Notes: generated by a model from the sequence alone, not told the origin. A DNA stretch of 64,000 nt from Stenotrophomonas sp. 57 (GCF_030291075.1 NZ_CP127407.1:928001-992000), one strand, 5' to 3'; shown: positions 28,030 through 36,913, numbered from the stretch's first letter. Program-made: numbers and translations.

Positions 28030-29229
28030 TCAGTCCTCGACGCGCAGCACCGCGCCCGGCTTCAGCACGCTGCTGCCGCTCAGGCCGTTCAGGGACAGCA
28101 GCGCCTTCACCGGCATGCCGTAACGGCGGGCGATGGTCCAGGCCGACTCGCCATCGCGCACGGTGTGGCGACGGTTGCGGGGACGATCGGCGATCGCGGC
28201 AACGGTCTTGGCGACCTGCGGCGTCGGTGTGGCCGAAGCGACCGGTGCGGCGCTGGCGACCAGCGCGGTCGCGGCCTCCGTTGCCGTCGCATTTGCGGCC
28301 GAGACCGGTGCCAGTACGCGGGTGGTGCCGGAGGCGCGGCCCCCGCTGGCCAGGGCCGGGTTGAGGCGGGCGATCCTGGCCGGGTCCAGGGCGCGCTGTG
28401 CGGCCCACTGCTGGACGCTGGTGCCTGCGGGCAGGGTATGGTCCTTCAGCACTGGCACGGTGCGGTCCAGCGAGGCCATCACGCCCGGCTGGTCTTCCAC
28501 GTCTTCCAGCACGCAGGCCAGGGCATGCAGCTTCTCGACGTAGGCGTGGGTGACCGGCGACAGGCCGGGCAGCGCCGAAGGCTTGGCGTTCTGCGCGTTC
28601 ATGCCGGCCTTGCGCATGGACTGCAGCACGCGGTACTCACCGGCGTTGTAGGCCATGGTGGCCAGGCGCCAGTCGCCGCCGAACATGCCGTGCAGGGTCT
28701 TCAGGTAGCGAACCGCGGCCTGGGTCGAGTCGACCGCCGACAGGCGGCCGTCATAGCCGTTGGCCATTGGCACGCGGTGGTTGCGCGCGGTGGTGGCGAT
28801 GAACTGCCACAGGCCGGTCGGGCCGCTGCCGTTGCGGGCATTGGGCCGGTAGCCGCTTTCCACGAACGGGATCAGCGCGAATTCGGTGGGCAGGTTGGCC
28901 TTGCGCAGCTCTTCGACCACGTAGCCGAACAGCACCAGCGCATCGTCATCCTGGTTGGCCAGGCGCGAGGGGGCGTGGGCGAACTGCTTCTGCCAGCGCG
29001 GGCTGGTGGCCTCCGCGTCACAGCTGGGTTCGGCCAGGCCGTCGCGGAAGCTGGTGAAGATATCCTGCCCGTTGCGCACCGAGGCCGCCGGCAGCGCGGA
29101 CGGATCCAGCGGCAGGGCCGCGGCGGCGGTCAGGTTCTGGCTGATGCCGGCGCCCAGCGACTGTGCGCCCGCGGTTCCGGCCAGCCCCAGGACAAGGCCC
29201 AGGGCCAGCGGCAGACTTCGGCGCATCAT
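28030..29229 (-). CDS. mltD: Membrane-bound lytic transglycosylase, MltD type with LysM
   Basis: This 399-residue exported enzyme cleaves peptidoglycan glycan strands to 1,6-anhydro muropeptides. It has a signal peptide (about 1-22). The SLT domain has the catalytic Glu124 in [13 protein letters not shown], followed by GPTGLWQFI and [11 protein letters not shown]. An Ala/Thr-rich linker leads to one LysM domain at the C-terminus ([18 protein letters not shown]). E. coli MltD has a lipobox and two LysM domains; here there is no lipobox cysteine and only one clear LysM. It overlaps the gloB stop by four bases. Confidence 0.9.
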   Translation of the reverse strand: MMRRSLPLALGLVLGLAGTAGAQSLGAGISQNLTAAAALPLDPSALPAASVRNGQDIFTSFRDGLAEPSCDAEATSPRWQKQFAHAPSRLANQDDDALVLFGYVVEELRKANLPTEFALIPFVESGYRPNARNGSGPTGLWQFIATTARNHRVPMANGYDGRLSAVDSTQAAVRYLKTLHGMFGGDWRLATMAYNAGEYRVLQSMRKAGMNAQNAKPSALPGLSPVTHAYVEKLHALACVLEDVEDQPGVMASLDRTVPVLKDHTLPAGTSVQQWAAQRALDPARIARLNPALASGGRASGTTRVLAPVSAANATATEAATALVASAAPVASATPTPQVAKTVAAIADRPRNRRHTVRDGESAWTIARRYGMPVKALLSLNGLSGSSVLKPGAVLRVED

Positions 29230-29990
29230 GCGCGGAAGCCGTCTTTCCAGTGCCGGAGACCGGCCATCACGTCGACGTCGTCCACGACGTCACGGCCCAG
29301 GTGTGCGGATACCGACGCACGGATCGGCGCCGCGTGCACACGCAGGAAGGGATTGCAGTCGAATTCGTTGGCCAGGGTTACCGGCAGGGTGGAACGGTCA
29401 TCGCGGCGCATGGCCAAAGCCTCCTCTTGGCGCTGCCACAGGGCAGCGTTGGCGGGGTCGACATGCCGCGCGAAGACGGCATTTGACACGGTGTACTCGT
29501 GGGCGCAACAAAGCAGCAGTTGCGCGGGCAAGGTACCCAGCTTGCGCATCGATGCCAGCAGCTGGGACGGCGTACCTTCGAACAGACGTCCACAGCCCAG
29601 GCTGAACAACGAATCTCCGCTGAAAAGATGTTCAGCGGTGTGAAACGCGATGTGGCTGCGGGTATGCCCGGGCACGGATAGTACGTGGAACATCTGCCCC
29701 AGTGCCTGAACGCGTTCACCTTCACCGACCCGCTCGGTCGCGGTGGGAATGCGCTCTTCGACCGGCGCGATGACCCGCGCGTCGGGGAAACGCGCGCGCA
29801 GCTCCGGCACGCCACCGATGTGGTCGTCGTGGTGGTGGGTGAGCAGGATCGTGTCCACGCGCAGGCCCTGATCGGCCAGCGCAAGCACCGGCGCAGCATC
29901 GCCCGGGTCAATGACCACGGCGGCGCCATCGTCGTCGATCAGCGTCCAGATGTAGTTGTCCGCAAATGCGGGCAGGGCAGTCAGTCGCAT
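29226..29990 (-). CDS. gloB: Hydroxyacylglutathione hydrolase (glyoxalase II)
   Basis: This 254-residue metallo-beta-lactamase-fold enzyme hydrolyses S-lactoylglutathione to lactate and glutathione, the second step of methylglyoxal detoxification. The binuclear metal motif is [10 protein letters not shown] at 51-60. [29 protein letters not shown] and [14 protein letters not shown] supply further ligands. The C-terminal glutathione-binding region includes NPFLR. It shares an ATGA overlap with mltD and is divergent, by 11 bp, from the methyltransferase-like gene, the arrangement known from E. coli gloB-yafS. Confidence 0.95.
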   Translation of the reverse strand: MRLTALPAFADNYIWTLIDDDGAAVVIDPGDAAPVLALADQGLRVDTILLTHHHDDHIGGVPELRARFPDARVIAPVEERIPTATERVGEGERVQALGQMFHVLSVPGHTRSHIAFHTAEHLFSGDSLFSLGCGRLFEGTPSQLLASMRKLGTLPAQLLLCCAHEYTVSNAVFARHVDPANAALWQRQEEALAMRRDDRSTLPVTLANEFDCNPFLRVHAAPIRASVSAHLGRDVVDDVDVMAGLRHWKDGFRA

Positions 29991-30001
29991 AGAATTGGAC
30001 C

Positions 30002-30646
30002 ATGCCCGCGTCGCAGAGCACCCGTCAAGCGAGCCAGACCCCGTGGTTCGACAGCGAGCCGGCGGCGGCCCTGCGCGTTCTGGAACGGCAGTTGCTGCTG
30101 CCGCAGCTGTCGGTGCTGCCGACGCAGCCCTGGCTCTGGATCGCGCCGAGTGCGGCCTGGCTGGAGGACGCGCAGCTGGGTGCGCGCGGCCTGCGCCTGT
30201 ACCGGCAGGGGCTGGGCTATGCCGGCGATAGCCGCTGCGCGCTGCCCTTGCCCCTGGCCAACGAGAGCGTCAATGCGATCGTGCTGCAGCATGTCACCAC
30301 AGGCGATGCCGACCAGCTGCTCGACGAGTGCGAGCGCGTGCTGATGCCGGGCGGGCATTTGTGGCTGAGCAGCCTCAACCCGTTCAGCCCGTACCGCACG
30401 CACTGGCGCCGGCATGGGCTGGTCGTGCGCACCCCGCAGCGGATCCGCCTGCTGCTCGGCCGCCATGGCCTGGAGTGCGACGATGTGCATTACCTCGGCC
30501 CGCTCTGGCGGGGTGCCGGCAGCCGGCGTCCGGGAGGCTTGGCACCGCTGCGCGCCGCCTGCCTGTTCCACGCGGAAAAACGCACGCTGGCCCTGCCCGG
30601 GCCAAAACCGTTGCCGGTGCGCTGGCACGGCACCGTTGCCACCTGA
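30002..30646 (+). CDS. YafS-like methyltransferase-fold protein
   Basis: The 214-residue protein has the second half of a class I SAM methyltransferase: [16 protein letters not shown], then [25 protein letters not shown]. The usual glycine-rich SAM loop (DxGxGxG) is not seen; the corresponding region reads [19 protein letters not shown]. By position between gloB and rnhA it corresponds to yafS, whose own function is little known. It may be a degenerate methyltransferase or may bind its cofactor unusually. It starts 11 bp from the divergent gloB and runs into rnhA. Confidence 0.75.
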   Translation: MPASQSTRQASQTPWFDSEPAAALRVLERQLLLPQLSVLPTQPWLWIAPSAAWLEDAQLGARGLRLYRQGLGYAGDSRCALPLPLANESVNAIVLQHVTTGDADQLLDECERVLMPGGHLWLSSLNPFSPYRTHWRRHGLVVRTPQRIRLLLGRHGLECDDVHYLGPLWRGAGSRRPGGLAPLRAACLFHAEKRTLALPGPKPLPVRWHGTVAT

Positions 30647-30659
30647 TTCTGGAGTTGTA

Positions 30660-31112
30660 TTGAAGACCATCGAAATCCACACCGACGGATCCTGCCTCGG
30701 CAATCCCGGCCCCGGCGGCTGGGCCGCGTTGCTGCGCTACAAGGGCCATGAGCGCGAGCTCAGTGGCGGTGAAGCGCACACCACCAACAACCGGATGGAG
30801 CTGATGGCGGCCATTTCAGGGCTGGAGACGCTCACCGAGCCGTGCAACATCGTGCTCTACACCGACTCGCAGTACGTGCGGCAGGGCCTGACCCAGTGGA
30901 TGCCGGGCTGGATCCGCAAGAACTGGAAGACCGCCGGCGGCGACCCGGTGAAGAACCGCGAGCTGTGGGAGCGCCTGCATGCGGCCACGCTGCGGCACCA
31001 GATCGACTGGCGCTGGGTGAAGGGGCATTCCGGCGATCCGGACAATGAACGCGTGGATACCCTGGCACGCAACGCGGCCATCCAGGTCCGCGACTCGAGC
31101 CCGGTAAACTGA
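30660..31112 (+). CDS. rnhA: Ribonuclease HI
   Basis: This 150-residue enzyme cuts RNA in RNA-DNA hybrids. I chose a TTG start at 30660, five bases after GGAG, which gives the normal N-terminus [20 protein letters not shown]. The catalytic carboxylates Asp9, Glu47, Asp69 and Asp133, with His123, are all present, and length matches E. coli RNase HI at 155. The next ATG in this frame would remove the catalytic Asp9, so the non-ATG start is well supported. It lies 13 bp after the yafS-like gene and 4 bp before dnaQ. Confidence 0.96.
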   Translation: MKTIEIHTDGSCLGNPGPGGWAALLRYKGHERELSGGEAHTTNNRMELMAAISGLETLTEPCNIVLYTDSQYVRQGLTQWMPGWIRKNWKTAGGDPVKNRELWERLHAATLRHQIDWRWVKGHSGDPDNERVDTLARNAAIQVRDSSPVN

Positions 31113-31116
31113 GCCC

Positions 31117-31845
31117 ATGCGTCAGATCATCCTTGATACCGAAACCACCGGCCTGGAATGGAAGAAGGGCAACCGCATCGTCGAAATCGGCTGCGTGGAG
31201 CTGTTCAAGCGCCGCCCGACCGGCAACAACTACCACCAGTACATCAAGCCGGACTGCGAGTTCGAACAGGGCGCGCAGGAAGTCACCGGCCTGACCCTGG
31301 AGTTCCTTGCTGACAAGCCGGACTTCGCGCAGATCGCCGACGAATTCCTGGCCTTCATCGATGGCGCCGAGCTGATCATCCACAACGCGGCGTTCGACCT
31401 GGGCTTCCTCGACAACGAGCTGTCGCTGCTGGGGCCGCAGTACGGGAAGATCACTGACCGCTGCACCGTGATCGATACGCTGGTGATGGCGCGCGAGCGC
31501 TTCCCGGGCCAGCGCAACTCGCTGGATGCGCTGTGCAAGCGGCTGGGCGTGGACAACTCGCACCGTGCGCTGCACGGCGGCCTGCTCGATGCGCAGATCC
31601 TGGGCGATGTCTATATCGCGCTGACCTCGGGCCAGGAAGAGATCGGCTTTGGCCTGGAAGATGAGGGCGGGGCGGCAGGCGCTGCGCTGCCGGCCTTCGA
31701 CCACAGCAAGCTGCTGCCGCGCCCGCGCGTGGTGGCCACGCCGTCGGAACTGGAAGCGCACAATGCGCGCCTGGAGCGGCTGCGCAAGAAGGCTGGCCAC
31801 GCGTTGTGGGATGGCCCGAAGGTGGAAGAACCCGCCAGCGCCTGA
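31117..31845 (+). CDS. dnaQ: DNA polymerase III epsilon subunit (proofreading exonuclease)
   Basis: This 242-residue 3'-5' exonuclease has the DEDDh motifs: Asp7 and Glu9 in LDTETTG, HNAAFDLGFLDNEL for the second, and HRALHGGLLDAQILGDVY with the general-base His. The C-terminal tail that tethers the alpha subunit is present. In E. coli rnhA and dnaQ are divergent; here they read in the same direction only 4 bp apart, so they are probably co-transcribed. Confidence 0.96.
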   Translation: MRQIILDTETTGLEWKKGNRIVEIGCVELFKRRPTGNNYHQYIKPDCEFEQGAQEVTGLTLEFLADKPDFAQIADEFLAFIDGAELIIHNAAFDLGFLDNELSLLGPQYGKITDRCTVIDTLVMARERFPGQRNSLDALCKRLGVDNSHRALHGGLLDAQILGDVYIALTSGQEEIGFGLEDEGGAAGAALPAFDHSKLLPRPRVVATPSELEAHNARLERLRKKAGHALWDGPKVEEPASA

Positions 31846-31846
31846 T

Positions 31847-31870
31847 CATCCACGCATTTCGTGGATCCAC
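31847..31870 (-). repeat. Degenerate SMAG element after dnaQ
   Basis: On the minus strand it reads GTGG and then arms ATCCACGA/TGCGTGGAT, a variant of the ATCCACGC subtype, 1 bp after the dnaQ stop. Confidence 0.65.
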
Positions 31871-31871
31871 T

Positions 31872-31895
31872 GTCGAGCCGAGCCCATGCTCGGCT
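31872..31895 (+). repeat. SMAG-like element, AGCCGAGC subtype with GTCG head
   Basis: GTCG replaces GTAG; the arms AGCCGAGC/GCTCGGCT are those of the pair at 27927-28008. It lies between convergent dnaQ and the PP2C gene. Confidence 0.7.
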
Positions 31896-31907
31896 CGTGC
31901 GCGAGGC

Positions 31908-32612
31908 TCAGTGGCAGCGGACCAGGATCACGCTGATGTTGTCGCGGCCGCCGCCATCGAGTGCGGCCGCCACCAGTGTGTCCACGCATTCCTGCGCGCT
32001 GGCATCGTCGAATGCCAGGGTGCGGGCGATGCCGCGGTCGTCCACTTCCTCGGTCAGGCCGTCACTGCACAGCAGCAGCTGCATGCCCGGGCGCAGCTCA
32101 CCGCTGGTGGTGGCCACGTTCAGATGCGCCGGGTCGGTCACGCCCAGCGCCTGGGTGACCACGTTGCGGTGCGGATGTGCGCGCGCCTGTTCGGCGGTCA
32201 GGTTGCCCTGCGCGACCAGTTCCTGCACCACGCTGTGGTCCTGGCTGAGCTGCGCAAGCTGGCCGTCGCGCCACAGGTAGGCGCGGCTGTCGCCGACCCA
32301 CGCCACTTCATAGCGATTGCCCTGCACGCGCGCGGCAACCACGGTGGTGCCCATCGGCAGCGTGTCGTTGCGTCGGCGCGAGGTGCGGATGATCTCTTCG
32401 TCCGCAGTGCGGATGGCCTGCGCCAGCGGCGCGCCGCAGCGGATCTCGCGCACGATGGTTTCGCGTGCCAGCGCGCTGGCCACTTCGCCGCAGGCGGGCC
32501 CGCCCATGCCGTCGGCCACCAGCCACAGGGCCAGCTCGCTGTCACCGTAGTAGGTGTCCTCGTTGAGCTCGCGGCGCATGCCGGGGTGGGTGAGGTGTCC
32601 GAATTCGATCAT
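31908..32612 (-). CDS. PP2C-family serine/threonine protein phosphatase
   Basis: This 234-residue cytoplasmic Mg/Mn-dependent phosphatase keeps all family motifs: REINED-like MRRELNEDTYY, VADGMGGPACGE with Asp34, VGDSRAYLWRDGQL, LLLCSDGLTEEV and GGGRDNISVILV. It resembles bacterial Stp1 phosphatases that reverse Ser/Thr kinase action, but no protein kinase of that class is encoded nearby. It converges with dnaQ. Confidence 0.92.
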   Translation of the reverse strand: MIEFGHLTHPGMRRELNEDTYYGDSELALWLVADGMGGPACGEVASALARETIVREIRCGAPLAQAIRTADEEIIRTSRRRNDTLPMGTTVVAARVQGNRYEVAWVGDSRAYLWRDGQLAQLSQDHSVVQELVAQGNLTAEQARAHPHRNVVTQALGVTDPAHLNVATTSGELRPGMQLLLCSDGLTEEVDDRGIARTLAFDDASAQECVDTLVAAALDGGGRDNISVILVRCH

Positions 32613-32718
32613 GGTGGGCAGGGGCGGGGTATTGCGGGGAGACAGGCATCATCGGGGGGCAGCAGACATCCGGCAAGGCATGCACTCAGGAAATTTTCAC
32701 TTCATGGGCCGGAATGAC

Positions 32719-32747
32719 TTGTCGTCGGCCTCACTTCCTCGTATCAT
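32719..32747 (+). promoter_or_regulatory. Promoter of tRNA-Ser (CGA)
   Basis: TTGTCG at 32719-32724 and TATCAT at 32742-32747 with a 17-bp spacer, 29 bp before the mature tRNA end. Confidence 0.72.
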
Positions 32748-32776
32748 GCGCGTCCCCGGTCTGCCGGGGACCACCC

Positions 32777-32867
32777 GGAGAGGTGGCAGAGTGGTTGAAT
32801 GTACCTGACTCGAAATCAGGCAGGCGTTTATAGCGCCTCGGGGGTTCGAATCCCCCCCTCTCCGCCA
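32777..32867 (+). tRNA. tRNA-Ser (CGA)
   Basis: A 91-nt class II tRNA with acceptor GGAGAGG/CCTCTCC, anticodon loop CTCGAAA, a long variable arm and encoded CCA. Its last bases (GCCA) are also the first bases of the following 24-bp inverted repeat. Confidence 0.96.
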
Positions 32868-32915
32868 GATAAAAGAAAAGGGCTGCCGAAAGGCAGCCCT
32901 TTTCTTTTATCTGGC
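32864..32915. terminator. 24-bp perfect hairpin starting inside the tRNA-Ser CCA end
   Basis: Arms 32864-32887 and 32892-32915 are perfect reverse complements around GAAA, with an A-rich upstream arm and CCCTTTTCTTTT in the downstream arm. It works as a terminator in form, but the stem begins with the GCCA of the tRNA itself. Confidence 0.88.
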
Positions 32916-33077
32916 GCGGGACGCGACGCGCGTTTCGCGCGTCGCCCCACACGTTGCTGTGCAACGCGTGGGGCCCTCCCTTTGCCTGCCTCTCCCCGCC
33001 CCCGTCGGGGCAGCCCCTCGACAGGGGGGGGGCTTGTTCCTCCAGATGCATCAGCAGATCCACGCCATGCGTGGATG
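32912..33077 (+). repeat. tRNA-Ser-associated repeat, copy A
   Basis: This roughly 166-bp sequence starts TGGCGCGGGACGCGA right after the tRNA terminator. It continues with a TTGCTG-TGCAACG core, a CTCCCCGCCC block and GGGGCTTGTTCCTCCAGA, and ends in a SMAG element. Two clearly related copies lie at 49680-49841 and 49886-50047 in the opposite orientation, next to the other tRNA-Ser gene. Confidence 0.85.
33054..33077 (+). repeat. SMAG element at the end of repeat copy A
   Basis: GCAG head with arms ATCCACGC/GCGTGGAT. It forms an inverted pair with the element at 33098. Confidence 0.8.
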
Positions 33078-33097
33078 CTCCTGCTGCCGGGCTGAAC

Positions 33098-33121
33098 CAT
33101 CCACGCATGGCGTGGATCTAC
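33098..33121 (-). repeat. SMAG element
   Basis: On the minus strand a GTAG head precedes arms ATCCACGC/GCGTGGAT. It faces the element at 33054, 21 bp away. Confidence 0.85.
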
Positions 33122-33179
33122 CTGTCCCATCGCGAGCCGCGGGTTAAACTGCACGCATCACCTGCTGGAGCTTCTCCCC

Positions 33180-33584
33180 ATGACCGCTGAAATCCTCGTC
33201 CCCGTTTCCTTCGGCGAGCTGCTGGACAAGATCTCGATCCTGCAGATCAAGTCCGAGCGCATCAGCGACGAGGGCAAGCTGGCCAACGTGCGCAAGGAAC
33301 TGTCGGCGCTGGAGCAGACCTGGATGGCACACCCGGCAGCGGTGAAGGACATCGCCAAGCTGCGCGCCGAGCTGAAGGCGGTCAACGAACAGCTGTGGGA
33401 CATCGAGGACGACATCCGCCTGAAGGAGAAGGCGCAGGCCTTCGACCAGGGATTCATCGACCTGGCGCGCAGCGTCTACCTGCGCAACGATGAGCGCGCG
33501 CGGATCAAGAAGGCGATCAACCTGGCGCTGGGTTCGGCGTACGTGGAAGAGAAGTCCTATCAGGACTACGCGCAGCGCGGGTGA
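33180..33584 (+). CDS. DUF6165-like conserved protein
   Basis: The 134-residue protein starts MTAEILVPVSFGELLDKISI and is rich in charged helices, with a probable coiled coil over about residues 25-85 (LANVRKELSALEQ, LRAELKAVNEQLWDIEDDI). No signal or membrane segment is seen. Proteins of this type occur next to lipopolysaccharide core genes in Xanthomonadaceae and other Proteobacteria, which matches the neighbouring heptosyltransferase-like and kdkA genes. Its biochemical role is unknown. GGAG lies about 10 bases before the ATG. Confidence 0.78.
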   Translation: MTAEILVPVSFGELLDKISILQIKSERISDEGKLANVRKELSALEQTWMAHPAAVKDIAKLRAELKAVNEQLWDIEDDIRLKEKAQAFDQGFIDLARSVYLRNDERARIKKAINLALGSAYVEEKSYQDYAQRG

Positions 33585-33592
33585 GGTGGAAC

Positions 33593-33615
33593 CGCCGGGC
33601 GTGGCCCGGCGCTAC
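33593..33615 (-). repeat. SMAG-type palindrome, CGCCGGGC subtype
   Basis: On the minus strand GTAG is followed by arms CGCCGGGC/GCCCGGCG around CAC, lying between convergent genes. Confidence 0.75.
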
Positions 33616-33630
33616 CGATGATCCGTCGAC

Positions 33631-34677
33631 TCAGGTGAGGTGGTCCGTCACGTATCGTTCGAATGCGGCGATGCCGTCTTCAACGGTGATCAGTTCCATC
33701 ACATCGTCGAACTCGATCTTGGTGCCCCACTTCAGGTCGGCGGCCTGCTTTGCCAGGTACTTGCGCGCGGCATCGTCGTAGCGGTCCACGCAGTAGCGAC
33801 GGTCCGAATACGGGCCGCTGCGGTTCGGGTTGCTGGCTGCGTGCAGGCCCAGCACCTTGGTACCCATCGCGTTGGCGATGTGCATCGGGCCCGAGTCCGG
33901 GGTCATCACCAGGGTGGCGCGGGCGAGCAGGGCGGGCAGCTGCTTGAGCGTATCCTTGCCGACCAGGTCCAGTGCCGGCGTGTGCAGTTGCGCCTGGATG
34001 GCATCGGCCATGCGGCGCTCCAGTTCGCTGCGGCCACCGCACAGCACCACCTTCCAACCGCGCTGTGCGGCATGGTTGGCCACGGCTGCATAGCGGTCCG
34101 CATACCAGTTGCGGCGCACGTGGCTGGAGCATGGTGAGATCATCAGTACCGGGCGGCCATCGTCCTGCCACTGCGCCGCAGCCCACGCGTACGCGGACGG
34201 CGGCACGGCCAGGTCCCAACTGACCCCGGTCTGGCGCAGGCCCAGCGGCTCGCAGAAGCTGCCGATCGCATCCAGTACGTGGATGCCCGGGCGGTCGGGA
34301 ATGCGTTCGTTGATGAAGAGCCCGTGCAGGTCCTTGGAGCGGCTGCGGTCGTAGCCGATGCGGCGATCGGCCGGAATGAAGGCCGACAGCAGGTTGGCGC
34401 GGAATGCGACCTGCATCTGCAGCAACGCTTCAAATCGCCCCGGTGGCAGCTGCTTGCGCAGTTCCTTGACGCCGGCCATGCCGCTCTTCTTGTCGTAGGC
34501 GTGGAAGGTGACGCCCGGCAGGCCATCGAGCAGCTTGTGGCCGGCCTTGTCGATGATCCAATGGATCGGCGTATCCGGGCGCGCGGCCTGCAGGGTGCGC
34601 ACCAGGGGCACGACATGGGTGACATCGCCGAGTGCGGACAGGCGCAGGAGGCACAAGGATGAGGACGCTGATGCCAT
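33631..34677 (-). CDS. Glycosyltransferase family 9 (LPS heptosyltransferase-like)
   Basis: This 348-residue GT-B enzyme begins with the family sequence [22 protein letters not shown]. In the donor-binding half it has [31 protein letters not shown] and [22 protein letters not shown]. Members add heptose from ADP-heptose to the lipid A-Kdo core at the inner face of the inner membrane. I cannot say whether it acts as heptosyltransferase I, II or a later transferase. It is divergent from kdkA by only about 20 bp, consistent with a shared LPS-core locus. Confidence 0.88.
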   Translation of the reverse strand: MASASSSLCLLRLSALGDVTHVVPLVRTLQAARPDTPIHWIIDKAGHKLLDGLPGVTFHAYDKKSGMAGVKELRKQLPPGRFEALLQMQVAFRANLLSAFIPADRRIGYDRSRSKDLHGLFINERIPDRPGIHVLDAIGSFCEPLGLRQTGVSWDLAVPPSAYAWAAAQWQDDGRPVLMISPCSSHVRRNWYADRYAAVANHAAQRGWKVVLCGGRSELERRMADAIQAQLHTPALDLVGKDTLKQLPALLARATLVMTPDSGPMHIANAMGTKVLGLHAASNPNRSGPYSDRRYCVDRYDDAARKYLAKQAADLKWGTKIEFDDVMELITVEDGIAAFERYVTDHLT

Positions 34678-34697
34678 GTGTTGTTAGACTCAATGAA

Positions 34698-35447
34698 ATG
34701 GTCGCATTCGACGCCAATGAAGCGCTGACGCCATGCCGCGAGGGTCGCGGCATCGGGGCCATTCTGTTCGACCGCGAGCGGCTGCGGCAAGCCGAGATCG
34801 GCCTGTTCTCGCCCCAGCACTGGGGCAGCAAGGCCCGGCCGGTGGGCGAGGGCGGCCGTGGCAGCGCCTGGTTCATCGATGCGCCGTTCGGCGCCAGCGT
34901 GCTGCGCCACTACCTGCGCGGCGGCCTGGCAGCGAAGATCAGCCACGACCAGTACCTCTGGCGCGGGTCGGACCGGACCCGGAGCTTTGCCGAGTTCCGC
35001 CTGATGCGTGCCCTGCGCGAAAAGAAGCTGCCCGTGCCCCGGCCGATCGCCGCGTTCTACATGCGCGAGGGCCTGCGCTACCGGGCTGCGATCCTGATGG
35101 AGCGGATCGAGGGCGTGCGCTCGCTGGCCGACCGTGCACTGGTGGCCGGCCGCGGCGCGCCGTGGGAGGAGACCGGTCGGCTGATCGCCCGCTTCCATCG
35201 TGCCGGGCTGGACCATGCCGACCTCAACGCGCACAACATCCTGTTCGATGGCAACGGCCACGGCTGGTTGATCGACTTCGACCGTGGCGTCATCCGTATT
35301 CCGGCCACCGCCTGGCGTGAACGCAATCTCAAGCGCCTGCTGCGCTCGCTGATCAAGCTGCGCGGTGAACGCAGCGTGGAAGACGTGCAGAAGGACTACG
35401 CGCGGCTGCGCCGCGCCTATGACATGGCCTGGAACCGGGGCACCTGA
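34698..35447 (+). CDS. kdkA: 3-deoxy-D-manno-octulosonic acid kinase
   Basis: This 249-residue kinase phosphorylates the Kdo residue of lipid A-Kdo, as in Haemophilus, Pasteurella and Xanthomonas. The small-molecule kinase fold is clear: the catalytic loop [11 protein letters not shown] at 173-183 and metal-binding LIDFDRG at 191-197. The N-lobe includes GRGSAWFI and [11 protein letters not shown]. The ATG at 34698 ([10 protein letters not shown]) gives the expected size; a longer frame overlaps the divergent glycosyltransferase. The stop TGA overlaps the next ATG, so it is coupled to the metallo-hydrolase. Confidence 0.92.
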   Translation: MVAFDANEALTPCREGRGIGAILFDRERLRQAEIGLFSPQHWGSKARPVGEGGRGSAWFIDAPFGASVLRHYLRGGLAAKISHDQYLWRGSDRTRSFAEFRLMRALREKKLPVPRPIAAFYMREGLRYRAAILMERIEGVRSLADRALVAGRGAPWEETGRLIARFHRAGLDHADLNAHNILFDGNGHGWLIDFDRGVIRIPATAWRERNLKRLLRSLIKLRGERSVEDVQKDYARLRRAYDMAWNRGT

Positions 35448-36214
35448 TGGACTGGTCGTTGCGTTTCCTCGGCGTCGGCAATGCGTCGGCGGTCGAGCTG
35501 GGTTCGCCGATGTCGGTGATCGAACGCGATGGCCGGCCCTGGCTGACCATCGATTGTGGCGGCGAAGGCCTGACCGCCTTCAAGGCGCACTACGGGCACA
35601 TGCCGCAGGCGCTGTTCGTCACCCATGTGCATCTGGACCACGTGGCCGGCTTCGAGCGGCTGTTCGTCGATACCTTCTTCAGTGCGCAGCGGCGTGGCAA
35701 GGTGCGCCTGTACGTGCCGGCCACGGTGGTGCCGCTGCTGCACAAGCGCATCGGCGACTATCCGAACGTGCTGGCCGAGGGCGGCGCCAACTTCTGGGAT
35801 GCCTTCCAGCTGATCGTGGTGGGTGATGCGTTCTGGCACGAAGGCATGCGCCTGGAAGTCTTCCCGGTGCGCCACCACTGGCCGGAGACGGCCTACGGCC
35901 TGCGCCTGCAGGGCGCGCTGACCTGGAGTGGTGATACCCGGCCGGTTCCGGAGATGCTGGCCCGCTTCGCCAACGGCAACGAACTGATCGCCCACGACTG
36001 CGGCCTGCACGGCAACCCGTCGCATACCGGCGTGGACGATCTGGAACGTGAGTACAGTGCCGAGCTGCAGGCGCGGATGATGCTCTACCACTACGCCAGC
36101 GTGGCTGACGGTGCGGCGCTGGCCGCGCGCGGCCACCGGGTGGCGCAGCCGGGGCAGTGCGTGCCGCTGGCCAGCCCGACGGCGCCGCACGTGCTGGCGC
36201 AGGACCCGCCGTGA
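35447..36214 (+). CDS. MBL-fold metallo-hydrolase
   Basis: This 255-residue cytoplasmic metallo-beta-lactamase-fold protein has the metal motif THVHLDH at 59-65, a second ligand region in LEVFPVRHHWPETAYG, LTWSGDTRPVPEML with the bridging Asp, and LIAHDCGLHG. It looks closest to the RNase Z/phosphodiesterase-like branch without the RNase Z exosite. It overlaps kdkA (TGATG) and the following NTF2-like gene (GTGA), so the three are a tight operon. The substrate is unknown. Confidence 0.85.
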   Translation: MDWSLRFLGVGNASAVELGSPMSVIERDGRPWLTIDCGGEGLTAFKAHYGHMPQALFVTHVHLDHVAGFERLFVDTFFSAQRRGKVRLYVPATVVPLLHKRIGDYPNVLAEGGANFWDAFQLIVVGDAFWHEGMRLEVFPVRHHWPETAYGLRLQGALTWSGDTRPVPEMLARFANGNELIAHDCGLHGNPSHTGVDDLEREYSAELQARMMLYHYASVADGAALAARGHRVAQPGQCVPLASPTAPHVLAQDPP

Positions 36215-36600
36215 CGGACGTGGGCCAGCCTGCGGATGCAGGGTTGGCCGCCGAACTGGAACAGCTGGAACGCGCACTGCACACCCCGCAGGTGCGCGGT
36301 GACCGTGCGCGTCTTGCGGCGCTGCTGGATGAGGATTTCAGCGAGATCGGCAGTTCCGGTCGGTGTTACGGCCGTGCAGCTGCGCTGGCGGAGATCCCGC
36401 TGGAGCGGGCGCAGGTGCAGATCGAATCGGAGCAGTACGCGGTCTCGCTGCTGACGCAGGACCTGGCCCAGGTGCGTTATCGCAGCCGCTATCACCTCGA
36501 TGGCCAGCCACAGGGCTGGGTGCTGCGCAGCTCGCTGTGGCGCCGGCACGCGCAGGGGTGGCGGGTGGTGTTCCACCAGGGAACGCCGCAGGCACGGTAG
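36211..36600 (+). CDS. NTF2-like/DUF4440 family protein
   Basis: The 129-residue protein starts at a GTG that overlaps the preceding stop (GTGA). It has the SnoaL/DUF4440 layout: an N-terminal helix pair (LAAELEQLERALHTP), then RARLAALLDEDFSEIGSSGRCYGRAAALAEIP, and beta strands ending SSLWRRHAQGWRVVFHQGTP. Such proteins form a cone-shaped barrel that may bind or turn over small molecules. No catalytic assignment is possible. Confidence 0.8.
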   Translation: MTDVGQPADAGLAAELEQLERALHTPQVRGDRARLAALLDEDFSEIGSSGRCYGRAAALAEIPLERAQVQIESEQYAVSLLTQDLAQVRYRSRYHLDGQPQGWVLRSSLWRRHAQGWRVVFHQGTPQAR

Positions 36601-36620
36601 CGCCGGGCCATGCCGGGCGA
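36597..36620 (+). repeat. SMAG-type palindrome, CGCCGGGC subtype (imperfect)
   Basis: A GTAG head overlaps the stop codon of the DUF4440 gene and is followed by CGCCGGGC-CAT-GCCGGGCG, one arm base shifted from the perfect element at 11176. Confidence 0.7.
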
Positions 36621-36634
36621 AGCATGTGAAGCCA

Positions 36635-36672
36635 GGGTCAGATCCCTCTGCCATGCAAAGGGATCTGACCCC
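36635..36672. repeat. GGGTCAGATCCC hairpin repeat, copy 1
   Basis: GGGTCAGATCCCT and AGGGATCTGACCC are inverted around a short loop. A second member lies at 63875-63914. It sits just past the 3' end of the 4.5S RNA gene and could act as its terminator. Confidence 0.8.
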
Positions 36673-36689
36673 AGTGCAGAAAAGGCGAT

Positions 36690-36791
36690 GGCCCCGCCGG
36701 CTGACCTCGGCGCCCGCGTCGATCGATACCGTTGCTGCCTTCCGGCCCTGGCGGGGTTTTCGACCTAGCGTCGCGAGGGGCCGACGGGGCC
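36690..36791 (-). ncRNA. ffs: 4.5S RNA of the signal recognition particle
   Basis: On the minus strand the RNA begins GGCCCCGTCGGC and ends GCCGGCGGGGCC, pairing as the long SRP stem. The apical part holds the invariant SRP sequence GGCCGGAAGGCAGCA, where Ffh binds the symmetric and asymmetric loops. At about 102 nt it is of the usual bacterial size. TCGCCTTTTCTG follows the 3' end. A TAGAAT -10 lies at 36908-36913, which implies a leader of about 110 bases to be trimmed, probably by RNase P. Confidence 0.9.
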
Positions 36792-36907
36792 ACCATAGAG
36801 ACGTTGGCCGCCCCGAGGGCGGCCAGTTCACGGATCAGAGGAAGCAGCGCGCGACGCGCCAGAGACCACAGCCGGACTGCACATCGGTTGTCCGAGGGCA
36901 GACGCGC

Positions 36908-36913
36908 ATTCTA
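36908..36913 (-). promoter_or_regulatory. Candidate -10 element of ffs
   Basis: TAGAAT on the minus strand, about 117 bp upstream of the 4.5S RNA 5' end. The -35 region is weak (TGGCAT-like). Confidence 0.4.
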
